DNA of 64,000 nt from Bemisia tabaci. Its lineage: Eukaryota > Arthropoda > Insecta > Hemiptera > Aleyrodidae. Shown here one piece after another: positions 1-10,905 of the stretch. The stretch's first letter is position 1. Every line of letters starts with the position of its first letter. Below the pieces are notes generated by a model that worked only from the letters and a program-made list of their open reading frames with translations, did not search any database and had not been told where the DNA came from. The DNA is taken from contig NC_092797.1 in assembly GCF_918797505.1 (NCBI RefSeq), forward strand, positions 3,630,288 through 3,694,287, given 5' to 3'. The position numbers and the translations under genes are program-made.

Positions 1-388
1 AGTAGAGGAGCGTACAAATGGGGAGTGACTTTTTTTCGTGGAGTCACGCTTACGACTTAGGAGGCGGCTAAACGAGCGGGAGTCGCTCTCTCGAGAGCGC
101 ACTCAAAGGCGGATCCATCATCGCCGTGAATGGCCTCGACTCCTGCCCCGTCCGCTCACATGTCCGGGCTCCGGGGCCGGGGCAAGGAGCGAGGGAAAAA
201 ATGTAATTCCACACCGACTCCGAACACGAAATCATTTCGCCGAGATAATTTAAGGAGGTGGAGCCCGCGCCGAGACGCTCCCCAAGAATTCCCAGTGATA
301 AATCCGACGCCGGGCCCTCGCAGTGTTATCGGCTCGCACGCCCACATTCCCTCATTTTAAGGGAAAATAGGAATCATAGATTTAATCA
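1..388. other. No feature recognised
   Basis: Moderately GC-rich sequence over the first 350 bases. Short open frames on both strands overlap one another and resemble nothing I know. No repeat shared with the rest of the window was seen. Confidence 0.5.
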
Positions 389-827
389 TGTTTACAGCTG
401 ATCTTTCAAGAACTGCAGTCGAATTTGACATCGTTGAGATGACTTGAAATTTACAGATTTTCCCACCAAAAAAAATAAATGATAAATGCAATGTACACTG
501 GAAAAAAACACATTGGATCTAGTTCAATTGTATGTGGAAAGTACTCTGACAATCAGAATCTACTTAAATACCAGCGGAGCGGATTTCGATTTGATTGCAA
601 AAATCGATAGATCAAGAGATTTTCGTAGGAAGAGTCTGGAGCAGATCCTATGTGTTGACAGGTTGGTTCTTTTAGACTAAGGAAGAAAATGTTTACACTA
701 TCTTTCAAGAACTTCGGTGGGTTGCCGTTGAGATGACTTATTACAAATTCTCCCACAGCAAAAAAATAAATGATGAACCAATGGTCACTAAAAAGACACA
801 TTGGATCTAGTTCAATTGTATGTGAAA
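389..827. repeat. Two degenerate direct units ending in family B termini
   Basis: The stretch 389..536 recurs at about 690..827. Both units contain TTGAGATGACTT, then an A-rich run, then ACATTGGATCTAGTTCAATT. The segment between them, about 496..660, looks like a decayed copy of the family B foldback element seen intact at 1186 and 2123: it starts CACTGGAAAAAAACACATTG and ends with an eroded inverted copy. This is most simply an old MITE plus a local duplication. No coding content is supported. Confidence 0.6.
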
Positions 828-1172
828 ATTAGACATGCTCGGAAGTTACTGAAAGTATTGACCTGAGAGGTCCTCGTAAGGTGAACTTGATAAGCTTACC
901 GCTCAATGCGCCTTGAATACAACGGAGAACCAAGCTGAGTTAGGTTCGGTTGGGTTAAGCAACTAAACTAACCTCGCGGTAGTGCGTAGGGTATCGCGCA
1001 ATGTTGAAGGCGCGGTAGACTTGAGTCTCGGTGAGCAATCTTCACTGCGCTCTCTTACCACGCTCGTCTAAAACCAGGCAAATCATACGATGAGTGTTGC
1101 TACTAATTGAAAGATGTTATATCATCGAATATAAAAGTTTTTTTCAAGTATAACAATTAGTTTTCCGTTCAA
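828..1172 (+). repeat. Dispersed repeat, family C, copy 1
   Basis: About 345 bp running from near TGCTCGGAAG to TTTTCCGTTCAAA. It is almost the same as 18372..18712, is inverted at 11911..12120, and has more diverged copies near 45788 and 60950. The core contains GGTTGGGTTAAGCAACTAAA and CGCGGTAGTGCGTAGGGTAT. No inverted termini are evident and no clear Pol III box pair was found, so the class (SINE-like or fragment of a larger element) is undecided. Confidence 0.75.
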
Positions 1173-1185
1173 ATAATATGACACG

Positions 1186-1412
1186 CACTGGAAAAAAAAC
1201 ACACATTGGATCTAGAGTCCAGACTCTTAAAACATCGACAAGAAAAAATTCTCTTGATTCAATCAGAATCTAGCTTAAATTAAAAACCAAGCCTCTTATT
1301 TAAGCGGATTTCGTTTTGATTCAAGCAAAAATACGATTGAATCAAGAGTATTTTTTCTTGTCAATGTTTTCAAGAGTCTGGACTCTAGGTCCAATGTGTT
1401 TTTTTTCCAGTA
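1186..1412. mobile_element. Family B foldback MITE, copy 1
   Basis: A near-complete palindrome of about 227 bp. The left end reads CACTGGAAAAAAAACACACA and the right end is its inverse, ending CCAGTA. The arms also pair through TCTAGAGTCCAGACTCT. It has no coding capacity, so it is non-autonomous. No convincing target duplication was found. CACTG termini suggest mobilisation by a CACTA/Chapaev-type transposase, which is inference. Confidence 0.8.
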
Positions 1413-2122
1413 TGGTATCAATATTGACCATTTTTGGACTCACCCTGAATTTCTTGACTATACGATTTGTCGCTCATTGAAGGTCTATATTTTTCAAAAT
1501 GCATTTAGATTTGGTCTTTTTCGGCCTCTTCTCGGGCGTGATCATGGGGCTTTAGGCCGATTTGGTTAAAAAAATCCGTGTTCTGTGGCGCGGATTTCCG
1601 GTCGAATTCCGAGAAATCTGCATCTCGCGCTAAAATTGGCCTTCAGACTCATGTTTAGGCCTTTTTAGGCCTGGAGTGAGACCACTAATGAGACCGTAAA
1701 TTACCAGATCACGATGCGCTCCGTAGAATATAGACCTGCAATGAATCAAAGATCGTTGAGTTGAAGAAATTCAGCTTAAGTGGGCCAAAAAACGCATCTA
1801 GAGTTGCCCTCCTGACTGGTCGTGCCTTGTGTTGCACCAAACAGCATAACTCACTCTCTTGAGAGGAAATTTGTGCTCGGATGAGCTTTTTCTCTCTACA
1901 ATGAGGCTCCAGAATTAGACTGAATTCTGAGCGCACGTTGGCGATTTCACACCAATACTCTACTTATTTCAAATTCCCTTATTGATGACTGATGAATGGC
2001 GGAGTGAACGGATTGCTAGGCGAGTTTTTGCAAATGATGTTAAAACTGCGAATCAATTTATCAACTCTTTAGCCATGAGTTATCATCAGGCGAATACGAG
2101 CTTTACTTCCGAAAGCTCTCTT
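1413..2122. other. No feature recognised
   Basis: Mixed-composition DNA between two family B copies. Short frames on both strands show no domain signature. I see no repeat shared with other parts of the window. Confidence 0.4.
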
Positions 2123-2347
2123 CACTGGAAAAAAAAACACGCTGGATCTAGAGTCCAGACTCTAAAAAACATCGACAAAAAAAGTACTCTTGATTCAATC
2201 AGAATCTAGCTTAAATCAAGAACCAAGCCTCTTAATTTAAGCGGATTTCGTTTTGATTCAAGCAAAAATCCGATTGAATCAAGAGTATTTTTCTGTCAAT
2301 GTTTTCAAGAGTCTGGACTCTAGATCCAATGTGTTTTTTTTCCAGTG
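2123..2347. mobile_element. Family B foldback MITE, copy 2
   Basis: Same palindromic design and nearly the same length as the element at 1186, with left end CACTGGAAAAAAAAACACGC and right end TTTTTTCCAGTG. The two copies differ at scattered sites. They sit only about 700 bp apart in the same orientation, so local hopping or duplication is plausible. Non-autonomous. Confidence 0.85.
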
Positions 2348-2393
2348 TCCTCACTGTAGGGATCATAGGGTCCCTAACAACTTTTGTTTTTGC

Positions 2394-2617
2394 CCCAAGC
2401 CTGGGTCACATGATCAAACTGAGCCATCAGTCTGGCAAAGTCAGGTTTCTGATTGGTTCTAAGAATACCGATCAGAGATCTCCATGTCATCAAATTACTG
2501 CGGTCCGTGGTAATTTAATAGCACTGATCTCTGATTGGTATCCGGAGAACCAATCAGAACCCTGACCTCGCTAGTTTGATAGCTTCAGTTTGATCATGTG
2601 ATGTGACCCAGGCTTCT
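2394..2617. mobile_element. Foldback MITE with AGCCTGGGTCACATGATCAA ends
   Basis: Inverted arms of roughly 100 bp. AGCCTGGGTCACATGATCAA at the left pairs with TTGATCATGTGATGTGACCC near the right end, and the CTGATTGGTTCT motif near the left pairs with AGAACC-type sequence near 2550. It is imperfect, so it is older than the perfect hairpins elsewhere. It lies less than 50 bp from a family B copy. No coding capacity. Confidence 0.75.
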
Positions 2618-3510
2618 GAGCTGCGTGTGGAACGGGGCGGCAACAGAGGGTGGCGCTCAAACGGTGGGCCAAGCAGAAGGAAATTGCAGATAAACGAAAG
2701 TTACGATAGCCCGTCGTAAATATGCGAAACGGCGTTCGGGACGGCCGAGGGGTCGGGGGCAAAAAAATGAATAATAACGCTCGGTTATTTGTTCGGTCCC
2801 GGAACCGTTTTCCCGGGCAAATATGAGCAGTAATAAATGTGCTACAAATGCGTGTATGCTCGCCGGAGGGCGGGAGGGGGGCCTCGCGTCTTGAGCGTTA
2901 TCAATTATCCGGCGGAAGGTCCGGCACGCTCCCTCTCCCGAGGAAAAACCTCGTAACTCCAACGCGGTTCCTCGCACGGATACGTGGTTTTGGCGTGGCG
3001 CATCGTTTCGTGAGCGGCGACCGTAGTGCCCCCTGGCGGTGAGGGTCCGAAGCTCGGCTGCGTGCATGCGAGCGGGTTCGCGGAAAAATCACTCGTAGCT
3101 GCACTCCGGCCGTGCAACGGGGAAGAGCAGTGTGTGGATTTCGGGCGCCGCCCGCGGTGTCTACGTCCTGTTATGCGCCTCGAGGCTCAGTGCATTGTGG
3201 AGTTACTGCTCTTCGCCGTTGTACGGTAGACTTGCCCGCCCGGGCCCGAATTAATGTGCCCAATCAGGTGTTTGCTCGAGAAATTTCGTACTTCCTTTCA
3301 AGATGCTCCGCTTCCACGTTTTTGCACGAGCGTTGCCGAAGTAACGCCGAAATGTTGAAGGGCAGTGATCAAAGCAGACATTTTATCGAATGCTGAGGCA
3401 AGCAGCCAACTGGAGTATATTTGGACGCATTTATGCCAAAATGAACCTTGTGCGTAGGATTTAATGCAACCTAATTCATTTTAGAGTAAATGCGTTCATT
3501 TTGCAAGAAT
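2618..3510. other. GC-rich low-repeat island
   Basis: This stretch is clearly richer in G+C and CpG than its surroundings. Many overlapping short frames exist on both strands, the longest 136 codons on the minus strand, but none resembles a known domain and they mutually overlap. It could hold a regulatory element of the host gene. That is inference from composition only. Confidence 0.4.
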
Positions 3511-3951
3511 TATGGTGATTCGATGGACGCTGTATTTTGTGTCAGAACGGCATGCGATATGGATCAATTAGTTTCATTTTTCCAGCTACCTGTCATTTTT
3601 CTCGAATATTGAGATCGTAATTCTGTTGTCAGGAGACTAAAGTATGCACTTACTAAGTTTGACAAACAAATGTAACGTAATAAAAGCGTGGTCTTTTAAA
3701 GGAAAAATATCGCACTCGATACCGATATCGAAACTGCACTCGGATGCTATATTTTCTCTCTAAAAAAACCACGCCTGTATTACGTTGAATTTGTTTGTCA
3801 AAATTGGTAAGTGAATTCTTTAGTCTCCTGACGACAGAATTGCGATCTCAAAATTAGAGAAAAATGACGAGTAGCTTAAAATATAGAACTAATCGATGCG
3901 ATAAATCGTATGTCGTTTTGACACAAAATATGGCTTCATCGAATCACCTTA
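3511..3951. mobile_element. Family E foldback MITE, copy 1
   Basis: About 440 bp with two arms of roughly 200 bp. The left end has GGTGATTCGATGGACG and the right end has CATCGAATCACCTTA. TTTTGTGTCAGAACG pairs with CGTTTTGACACAAAA. The centre holds GATATCGAAACTGCACTCGG. A second copy lies at 44793..45233. Non-coding. Confidence 0.85.
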
Positions 3952-4003
3952 ACCACCATTTCCGGCGTATTTCCGGAAATAAATTCGCGCCATAACTTTT
4001 CCG

Positions 4004-4064
4004 ATGTATGCCTCTAGGTGAGCCAGAAAGATTGTGGTTCTTTATCGCAAAATTAAGTTCCATT
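4004..4064. repeat. Family F fragment
   Basis: Contains GAGCCAGAAAGATTGTGGTT followed by CGCAAAATTAAGTTCCATTG, matching one arm of the family F foldback seen in full at 14485..14782. Only one arm is recognisable. Confidence 0.55.
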
Positions 4065-4159
4065 GGGCCATATTTTGCAATGGCAATATCACTATCCATG
4101 CCTCATCCATATAAATAAGCACATATCTGTATAAGTAAAATTGACCTGTAATATTTATA

Positions 4160-4345
4160 TCTAGTTAAAAGACGAACCAACAGCAACGCACTATAAGGGA
4201 CCTTATGGTTAGTCTATATCATTTTCCTCCTTAGTCTCTAACGACCACCCATTCCAACCAATAGGATCGCTCCATTTTTCCTTCGCCTTTTTGGTCTATC
4301 GCTTAGTCTATCAATTTCAAGAATCAGCCTGCAGTGATCTTTTCC
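4160..4345. repeat. Dispersed repeat, family N, copy 1
   Basis: Carries CCAACCAATAGGATCGC, then a T-rich part, then AGTCTATCAATTTCAAGAAT. The same order of motifs recurs at 18085..18205, 39485..39660 and 58195..58350. No termini could be defined and there is no coding content. Confidence 0.65.
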
Positions 4346-6599
4346 AACGTAAACCACCGTCCCGGTACTCAGAGTTTGTCTTCAATGCGCAGCAGGGCTT
4401 GTGCATGTACTGTACGATTGTACATACATATAGAATTATCTAAAATCCAACCCTAATGCGACTAATTAATCCAGATGCATGCTTAAAATATATAGTTAGT
4501 TAGTTAGTATATTTCAAGACATTCAGCGTCCCAGGCTATTAACGTCTTTACAGAAAATTTGGAAAATGGGAGTGGCTCCTTTCGAAAAGACTCAACGTAT
4601 ATGTATTTCGTTTCTATAGCTGTATCAACATCTCAACCGGCCACCAGCTAGTCTTCATTCTCTTCATAGACAACCACCACCACCAACCCCCCCCCCCCCC
4701 CCCCCAATGAAAAAAGAGGGCAAACCCACGTGTCGGTGGTTTGATCCGTTTTACATTTTGATGCCCCTCTGACGCACTAGCGCATCTTAATTTCCACATG
4801 AGCCCTGTTTTACATATAAACCCATACTTTTTGAGACTCATACGGAAATCGAAATAAGCCCTTACGCCAGGGAAGCAACGATTTCAGGGATCGGATGTGG
4901 GGTTTCGAATACGACTGAAACATTCGAGGCTGCGTCGTTTGCATGCTGGCAGCATTGACTTTTCCGGGAGGCATTCCGCCCTACTCAGGAAGAACCGCTC
5001 AACTCCTTCAGGGGACTTACGAGGTCACGTCGTTTTCGCTTGAACAGAATTGCCTCCTTCGACAGGACGCCTGACCAACCCCATCAGGCGTGAGATCCGA
5101 CTCCCTCCCAACTTTCCACTTACGTTTCAACCCCCTGAGAACACGCCGATACGAAACTTTTCCGCCCGCCCCCCGCTCGCCTGGCCCTTCAAGCCCCCCA
5201 ACCCCCTCCCGTCTTGATCCCTGTGAGTTATCGCCGGGTAGAGGGCAAACTCGCAAGCCGAGAATCATTTCGAGCATTAGTATCGCTAGGAATATGCGGA
5301 ATGTCCGTCTGTTGGTTCGGAGAAGCCGAAAAAACGAGTTAACGTTTGATGATTACGCATAGGAACCCCCGCAGAAAAAGTTCCAAGAATATAGGTACCG
5401 TTTATGCGTGATTGAACGTGGAAGTACTCCCTTTTTTATATTTTTCGACCCTATATTGATCTCAAAGTCTGGGAAGTAATTTACTGTTATGTTTTAGACA
5501 AGCAAATTATAGAGTATTTTTGAACGCTTTTACAAATTACTATTTTAGTTTTCTATTACCTTTTTCATCTATTCGAATCTTGTATTTGACAGATGAAATA
5601 AAAAATCCTACATTAGCATGTAATATACTAAGACATCAGTGATTTTCAAGATATGTATATAGAGATTTTGGTGTTTTGAGTTTAATTCATACATAATTTT
5701 TTTATTTCATTCGGTTAGTAGGAGTAGATAATTGTTTTGTTATTCCTCTAGGTCTAAAAATACGACTTCTAGTTTCATCTGTGGATGTTCTTCATTCTTG
5801 AACTGGTCTTTCCTTTTGGAGTAAAAGTTGATCACATGTAGTAAGGGAAAATAACCATGATTATGTGTTAAAACGGGAACGAGAATACGTAGTAACATAA
5901 ATTATCGATTAATTTTTTTCGGTTAAATGGAGCTAATTCTTTATTTAAGTTAACCTAGTGGTTGAAAAAAAAAAAACCTCCGAATCTGTGAAACTGGACA
6001 TAGACAGCGAGAATCGACCCAGATTTTGTGGCTGAAAAACCAATGAGCCTGTCATTCGCGTGTTACAAGTCATAAAATTTGAAGAAAATGTCAGTATATT
6101 AGGTCAGTAGGACTTTTTTTTGTCCTGACACGTTTTCCTGTGTAATTTCAGGTTTCGGTTAATACATAACAGCAGTATGAATATCCGTGACATTTTTCGA
6201 AAATAATTATTTCGTGGAGAGAAAAGGCATCAACCAACCGAATACTTATAAGGCTTTTCTCCTTGATGAGGTAGAATATAGCAGATGCACACTACTAAAT
6301 CCAAGTTTAATCCCTAGAACAACCGCAACTTTTCGGAAATAAGTTTCTCAAATTGTGTCTCAGTCCTGCAAACTTATTGTTTTCAAAAAGATGATTGAGA
6401 CTCAGGGAAATGGATAGTTGATTTAATATTATTTTTTGTGAGATCATCATTCAAAGAAGCACTACATTAAATTTCACGAAGATCCGAGGGAAAACCAGCG
6501 GCGGTAGAATGTGACCCTTCATCGGAGAAGTTGACACAACATTCAAACGCCTTCATCTCGGACTGATACTGCCAGGTGTTACACAGGAGTTGAAATAGT
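4346..6599. other. Mostly featureless AT-rich DNA with a C19 run and a family H fragment
   Basis: A run of 19 C residues lies at 4687..4705, preceded by CAC repeats. A family H fragment lies at about 4755..4875 (minus orientation) and recurs at 10815..10905 and 28330..28440, with ACATGAGCCCTG at one end and CCCTTACGCCAGGGAAGC at the other. A CT-rich patch runs through about 5090..5230. The remainder, up to 6599, shows only short chance frames. Confidence 0.55.
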
Positions 6600-6862
6600 T
6601 ATCGCCAGCTTAGTCGTGCTACCCCTGGTAAAAATTGGCGATAAGAGCTGCGTTTCAAAATACCATAGGAGATCTTATAGCCGACTGAAGAAGGCGATAG
6701 AAAATCATATAGCTAGCTGTAGAAAGTGGAAAAAATCATACGGCCGGGCTACACGAAGCGATAAAAAATTAAACAGCCGGACTATAGTTCCTGTCGCCGG
6801 GCTTCACACTTTATCGCCTGGCTGTTGCTTTTTCGCAATCAGCTATAAAAGGCTATAAGATA
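6600..6862. repeat. Imperfect palindromic repeat with GCCGG/GCGATA motifs
   Basis: The segment alternates GGCGATAAGAGCTGCG, AGCCGACTGAAGAAGGCGAT, GGCCGGGCTACACGAAGCGA and their inverses such as TTATCGCCTGGCTGTTGC. It reads as a decayed foldback element or short internal repeat cluster. An 80-codon frame here is a by-product. Confidence 0.5.
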
Positions 6863-7087
6863 TTGTGTAGAAATTCGTGTGCTTTGTAAATCCTTAAGTT
6901 TGTACGGAGTCACTATAATATTTACAAAACGCACATTATATTTTCCTTTACTACATATTTGTTTTCATCAATTAAAATGAGAATAATCCATACAGAGTGT
7001 GCAAACATTTCAAAGTCATGAGTTGAGCAACGCTGACTCCACGAGATTAAATATTAGAGCCTAACACAAAGCGGAGCGGCAGCGCAC

Positions 7088-7165
7088 TGGCGCCTACAAA
7101 CCTAACAGGGATACTGCACGCATTGCGCAATGCGTGAAGTATCCCTGTTAGGTTTGTAGGCGCCA
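7088..7165. repeat. Perfect hairpin with 39-bp arms
   Basis: TGGCGCCTACAAACCTAACA at the left is the exact inverse of the right end, and pairing continues almost unbroken into a GCATTGCGCAATGC core, leaving essentially no loop. Pairing continues weakly outward into GCGC-rich flanks. Such a hairpin would extrude readily or form a long RNA stem if transcribed. It could be the core of an unrecognised foldback element or a small-RNA precursor. The sequence cannot decide. Confidence 0.9.
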
Positions 7166-7205
7166 ATGCGCGTTTCGCGCTGGCTGCCCGCCCACCGCGC
7201 CGCGC

Positions 7206-7290
7206 CGCAGCGTACCATGGCGCTTGAAGCAACTATTTCACACCAGAGGTATTGCACAGTATCGTATGAAATTGAAAGCGCTCCAACATA
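7206..7290 (+). repeat. Family M repeat, copy 1
   Basis: GTATTGCACAGTATCGTATG with flanking GCAACTATTTCACACCAG recurs in diverged form at 49010..49085. It is directly next to the perfect hairpin, so the hairpin may be part of the same element. The second copy lacks the hairpin. Confidence 0.55.
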
Positions 7291-7315
7291 TTAGGAATGG
7301 CAGGCAACTAGAAAA

Positions 7316-7491
7316 CTGATGAATATTTTTCTCCAGATGTTTCAGAAATTTGTCCGCAATTTGATCTTAAATATTCGAACATTTACAAGAAAATCTTTCT
7401 CTTGACTTCCCTGAAATATTAAAGTTTTATCGAAGGAAATTTGGCAACAATCGATTGATCATACGGCGTTTTTCCCCAGCACGGCATTATG
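7316..7491. mobile_element. Family A MITE, partial copy
   Basis: Matches the interior and right end of family A: GAAATTTGGCAAC, then CATACGGCGTTTTTCCCCAG and CACGGCATTA. The usual left end with TGCTAAGGAA is missing, so this copy is truncated. Confidence 0.7.
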
Positions 7492-8061
7492 ATTGAAAAT
7501 TTGAATCAGTGTCTCGTATTAAAAGTGAAAAATTCATGGAGAACCTCAGGCAAAGGTTTTTATTTTGAGTGACGGTCATTCCGTCCTTTCGAACGGAAGA
7601 CTACGATATTTGACCCATTTTTTAAACATACTTTACTCATTATTTCATTTCATAGTTAATTAATTCGATCGGAGAATATTTCCTGCTGGATACGAAGGAA
7701 CCGAGGCTTGCAAATTATTATTGAAATTGAAGAATTGAGTTTGCAAAGGGGTTAGTGATCTTCCAGCAACGAAGTGTCTAGCTAGGATAGGCAGGAACCG
7801 AGGAAGGGAAAGGAAAATAAAATCTTCCGCTTCTCGACGATATTGATAAATTGTTTTCTATTAAAAATTGATGCGCAAGGTGTTAAAACTTATGATTAAT
7901 GATTGTCGGGTCTCCTCTAACCCATATACCTCGGTGCCTTTCAGGTCACATCTATTTATATTGGTAAGTCAGGCAGGTTGAGATCAATGTTGTCTCTCCG
8001 TTGGAAAAAGTATCATTTTCTACGGCGATAAAATGTCTCAAGGATCGATCAACAATTCCTC
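7492..8061. other. No feature recognised
   Basis: AT-rich DNA between MITEs, without shared repeats or credible coding frames. Confidence 0.4.
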
Positions 8062-8312
8062 GCATTTCGGTCAAAGTATCGCAAGCATTATGCGAAGTTT
8101 CAAAATTCCCGCCGCCATTTTATTTTTTTACAGAGAAATTGTTCAACGAAGCTGTCCTAAAATTTCACTAAAATTTTTTTGTACTGCCGATAAAATTCAG
8201 TGAAAATTTAAAGCAGATTTAACCAACAATATCTCTTTAAAAAATAAAATGGCGCCCGAAAATTTGAATAGTTTCATGGCGCTTGTGATACTTTGGCCGG
8301 AAGGTAACGATT
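8062..8312. mobile_element. Foldback MITE near 8.2 kb
   Basis: CGGTCAAAGTATCGCAAGCA at the left pairs with GCGCTTGTGATACTTTGGCC at the right, and CCGCCGCCATTTTATTTTTT pairs with AAAAAATAAAATGGCGCCCG. Total length is about 250 bp with arms of about 65 bp. Single copy in this window. Confidence 0.75.
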
Positions 8313-8644
8313 TCACTTTGGATTAAGTTGGAACAAATATAAATCAAGTCTCTGTTAGACTGCTTCTCTATAGTTGATATCAAGATAATCGTATTTATCA
8401 AATTAGGGTAATAATTGTCTATTTTACGATATAAAGCTAGAGTAAAAGTCCTCCTAGACCTCAATCAACCGTAGTATATAAACCATTTCAGACTCACTTT
8501 TTAAAAGCACTTTCTGCATGCAAAAATAAAGGCACATACGTTGTTTCTAAAACCAGCCAAAAATAGTATTCCCATATTGAAAAATGGTGCCCATGTGTCC
8601 CTGAAATTTTTCGATAGAGTCGGCAGAATATCTGTACCGCACAA

Positions 8645-8862
8645 AGTAAATTTTTTGCAATTTTTCCGATCATCGTTGCCGCACAAAATCATTTTCGCAC
8701 AAATCAGATCTCAAGCATCTGGCAACATCAATAAATTTAATCTTTTTTCACTCATTTTTCTTAAATATGCCTCATATTTTTCTCGACGTTGCCACATACC
8801 GCAGAAAATGATTTACGCAAAACTGATTTTGTGCAGCAACGATAATCGGAAAAATGACCACA
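8645..8862. repeat. Inverted repeat with GCACAAAATCATTTTCG arms
   Basis: TTTTTCCGATCATCGTTGCC near 8660 pairs with GCAACGATAATCGGAAAAAT near 8835, and GCACAAAATCATTTTCGCAC pairs imperfectly with GCAGAAAATGATTTACGC. A 123-codon frame crossing it (8541..8912) is a by-product of the repeat. The element abuts the family G MITE on its right. Confidence 0.65.
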
Positions 8863-8865
8863 AAT

Positions 8866-9013
8866 GGACGTATTTCTGTCAAACGGAACTATATGCATTA
8901 AGACCCATATAGACATGACCCATAAGACATGAGCCCTTAGATACCCATAAGAATATATGCATAACAGGGCTCACGTCATAATGCACATAGTTCCGTTTAA
9001 CAGAAATACGTCC
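8866..9013. mobile_element. Family G mini-MITE, copy 1
   Basis: Palindromic element with ends GGACGTATTTCTG and CAGAAATACGTCC and inner arms GGAACTATATGCAT. It is longer than the copies at 15489 (122 bp) and 52919 (113 bp) because a short GACCCATA-type segment is duplicated internally. No target duplication is evident. Confidence 0.85.
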
Positions 9014-9587
9014 AAAAGTACTTCGTGCGGAGAAGATGGTCAGCCATAGAGTTGAGGAGTCGGCTTCACAACCGCCAGTAAGTAGTTATTTATTCCCGCG
9101 GCATAAGAAGAGCTGTACCATGTTTTTGATACCAGGTCGAGGAAATTAATTATCCTCCCTGTAAAACAAATTGCCCCTCTCGAAACTGCACTCGAGTGGC
9201 GTGCATTGAAATCCGTAAACGGGACAGAATCAACTGTTTTACGAGGAGTGGGATTCTCGCAGACAAGCGACCAAAAGCAGCCGGATAATGCGGCCTCTTT
9301 AGTCGCCGGATAAAAATTCCTCGAAAAAGATTCCTCGCGGCTCATGACGTGAAAAATGGGGGATAAATATCCGCCGAGAGCCGGGCACAGTTCATTTATT
9401 CGGCGCTTCATTCAAGAAAATGATAAGCCCATGAATGGGTGTCTCGCAGCCCGCACGCATGAATGTATTCCCGACGCGAGTAAAGGATAAATTACGTGGA
9501 AATTCCGCGTCTTTCAGAAAAAAAAACTGAAGAAAAAAAACTGAGGAGCAAAGTTGCCCCTTACTGTTCTCTTCGCCATCAGGTATG
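9014..9587. other. No feature recognised
   Basis: Moderately GC-rich, low-repeat DNA. A 123-codon minus-strand frame (9040..9411) has no recognisable domain. Confidence 0.4.
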
Positions 9588-10243
9588 CTACCGTGCTAAG
9601 GCAACACGTCGTATGAACCCTCAGGCGTTGCCTAATTTCCTTTGATAAAACACGAATTTCCCAGTAAACTAATGAAAATTGTTCAGATATTCGTTCGCAA
9701 TTTCACCTAAACTTCCTATAAATTGCAAGGAATAATAAATTTCCTCATCACTGAAAGAAAAATCTCGGTGTATTTACCAAGAAAAGGGTGAAATTACCAA
9801 GAATTCAGGATTCTATTTGATCCCAGTTTTTTCTTGGTAAAATTACCATTTATGGAATTGGTAATTTTACCGAGAAATCTCGGTAAAATTATTGAACTTT
9901 CTTGGTAATTTTCCTGAACCTTGGTAAAAACGCCAATATTTTTTATCGACTGTGGTAGAGTTACCGAGATAAAATGGCAAAGTTACCGGGAATTGATTAC
10001 CAATAAAAGAGGTATTCTTACCTGAAAAAACCAGTAAAAATACCGGTTTTTAGGTAAGCTTACCAGTCTGTGTTGGTAAAATTACCAATAGTTGGTAAAA
10101 AAAAAGTGAGATGGTAAATGTACCAACGGACCTTGGTAAAAACGCCGATAATTTTTTTTCAGTGGCTAAAATAAGCATTTAATCGAAGGAAGTTTGGCAA
10201 CCCTCGAGTGTTGATACGGTGTTCTTCCTTAGGACGGTAGTGT
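9588..10243. mobile_element. Family A MITE interrupted by another MITE
   Basis: The left part, 9588..9748, begins CCGTGCTAAGG. The right part, 10165..10243, ends CCTTAGGACGG. The outer ends are flanked by TA on both sides. Joined conceptually, the two parts give a normal-length family A copy. The 416-bp insert is the element listed next. Confidence 0.8.
9749..10164. mobile_element. CACTGAAA-type MITE nested in family A
   Basis: Starts CACTGAAAGAAAAATCTCGG and ends GATAATTTTTTTTCAGTG. The interior is a dense series of TTGGTAAAATTACC variants on both strands, so it can fold in many registers. Its position inside a family A copy shows it arrived later. CACTG termini again hint at a CACTA/Chapaev-type mobiliser. 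Confidence 0.8.
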
Positions 10244-10814
10244 GGCGCTAGGTAGGGAGGTATTATTTCGGAGGAATCGCGAAGTAGGAGCATTAACCCC
10301 TCTCCCCGCCTCCTCGTAGCCTCAGGAAGAATAAATCGCTGACCTCTTCACTCCGGGCTCTCTCTTGAGTTGGCAAGTCCCTTTCAGAGCTGAAAATGAT
10401 GAGAAAATGGCTCTCGAGCGATACACGCTTTTTTTCGCATCGCTCTCACTCCCTTCCTTATATTTTTTAAATGCCCTCGTTTTTATTTATAATTTTTTAC
10501 ATTCCTTTCATTAGTACTCGTTTTCAATTTGCCTTTCACCCGGCCAGCTCCGTGCACGTTCTCTCATGAATAGATTAATTCTCGGGGCGGATCTTCGGCG
10601 CTTCTCGGACAAAACCACGTAACCGCACTTCGAGATGGACCCTGTGGTCCGTTTGACCTTATCCTATTCCGGACTAATCTCGCAGTGAATGACGCTGCTT
10701 CAGAAAAACGACGTTTTGACTCGAAGCTATCCGTGTCTTTTTCGATACGAATGAGGGACACGAGATTTTCTTTCCGCATGTCGTCACTCCTCCGATATTA
10801 AGCGCTTCTATATT
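10244..10814. other. No feature recognised
   Basis: Mixed-composition DNA with T-rich patches. No credible coding frame or shared repeat. Confidence 0.4.
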
Positions 10815-10905
10815 TTCACATGAGCCCTGAAAAGTATGGGATTAAATAGACAAAAAGGCTCACTTGAAGATGTGGCTTACGACGTTACGCCAGAGGAACG
10901 ACCAT
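10815..10905 (+). repeat. Family H fragment, copy 2
   Basis: CACATGAGCCCTGAAAAGTA, then GGCTCACTTGAAGATG and GACGTTACGCCAGAGG. The same order of motifs occurs at 28330..28440 (same strand) and, with its halves differently arranged, at 4755..4875. Confidence 0.6.

Noticed and set aside
828..1172. Family C as a tRNA-derived SINE
   Set aside because: No convincing A and B box pair and no A-rich or simple-repeat tail at a consistent end.
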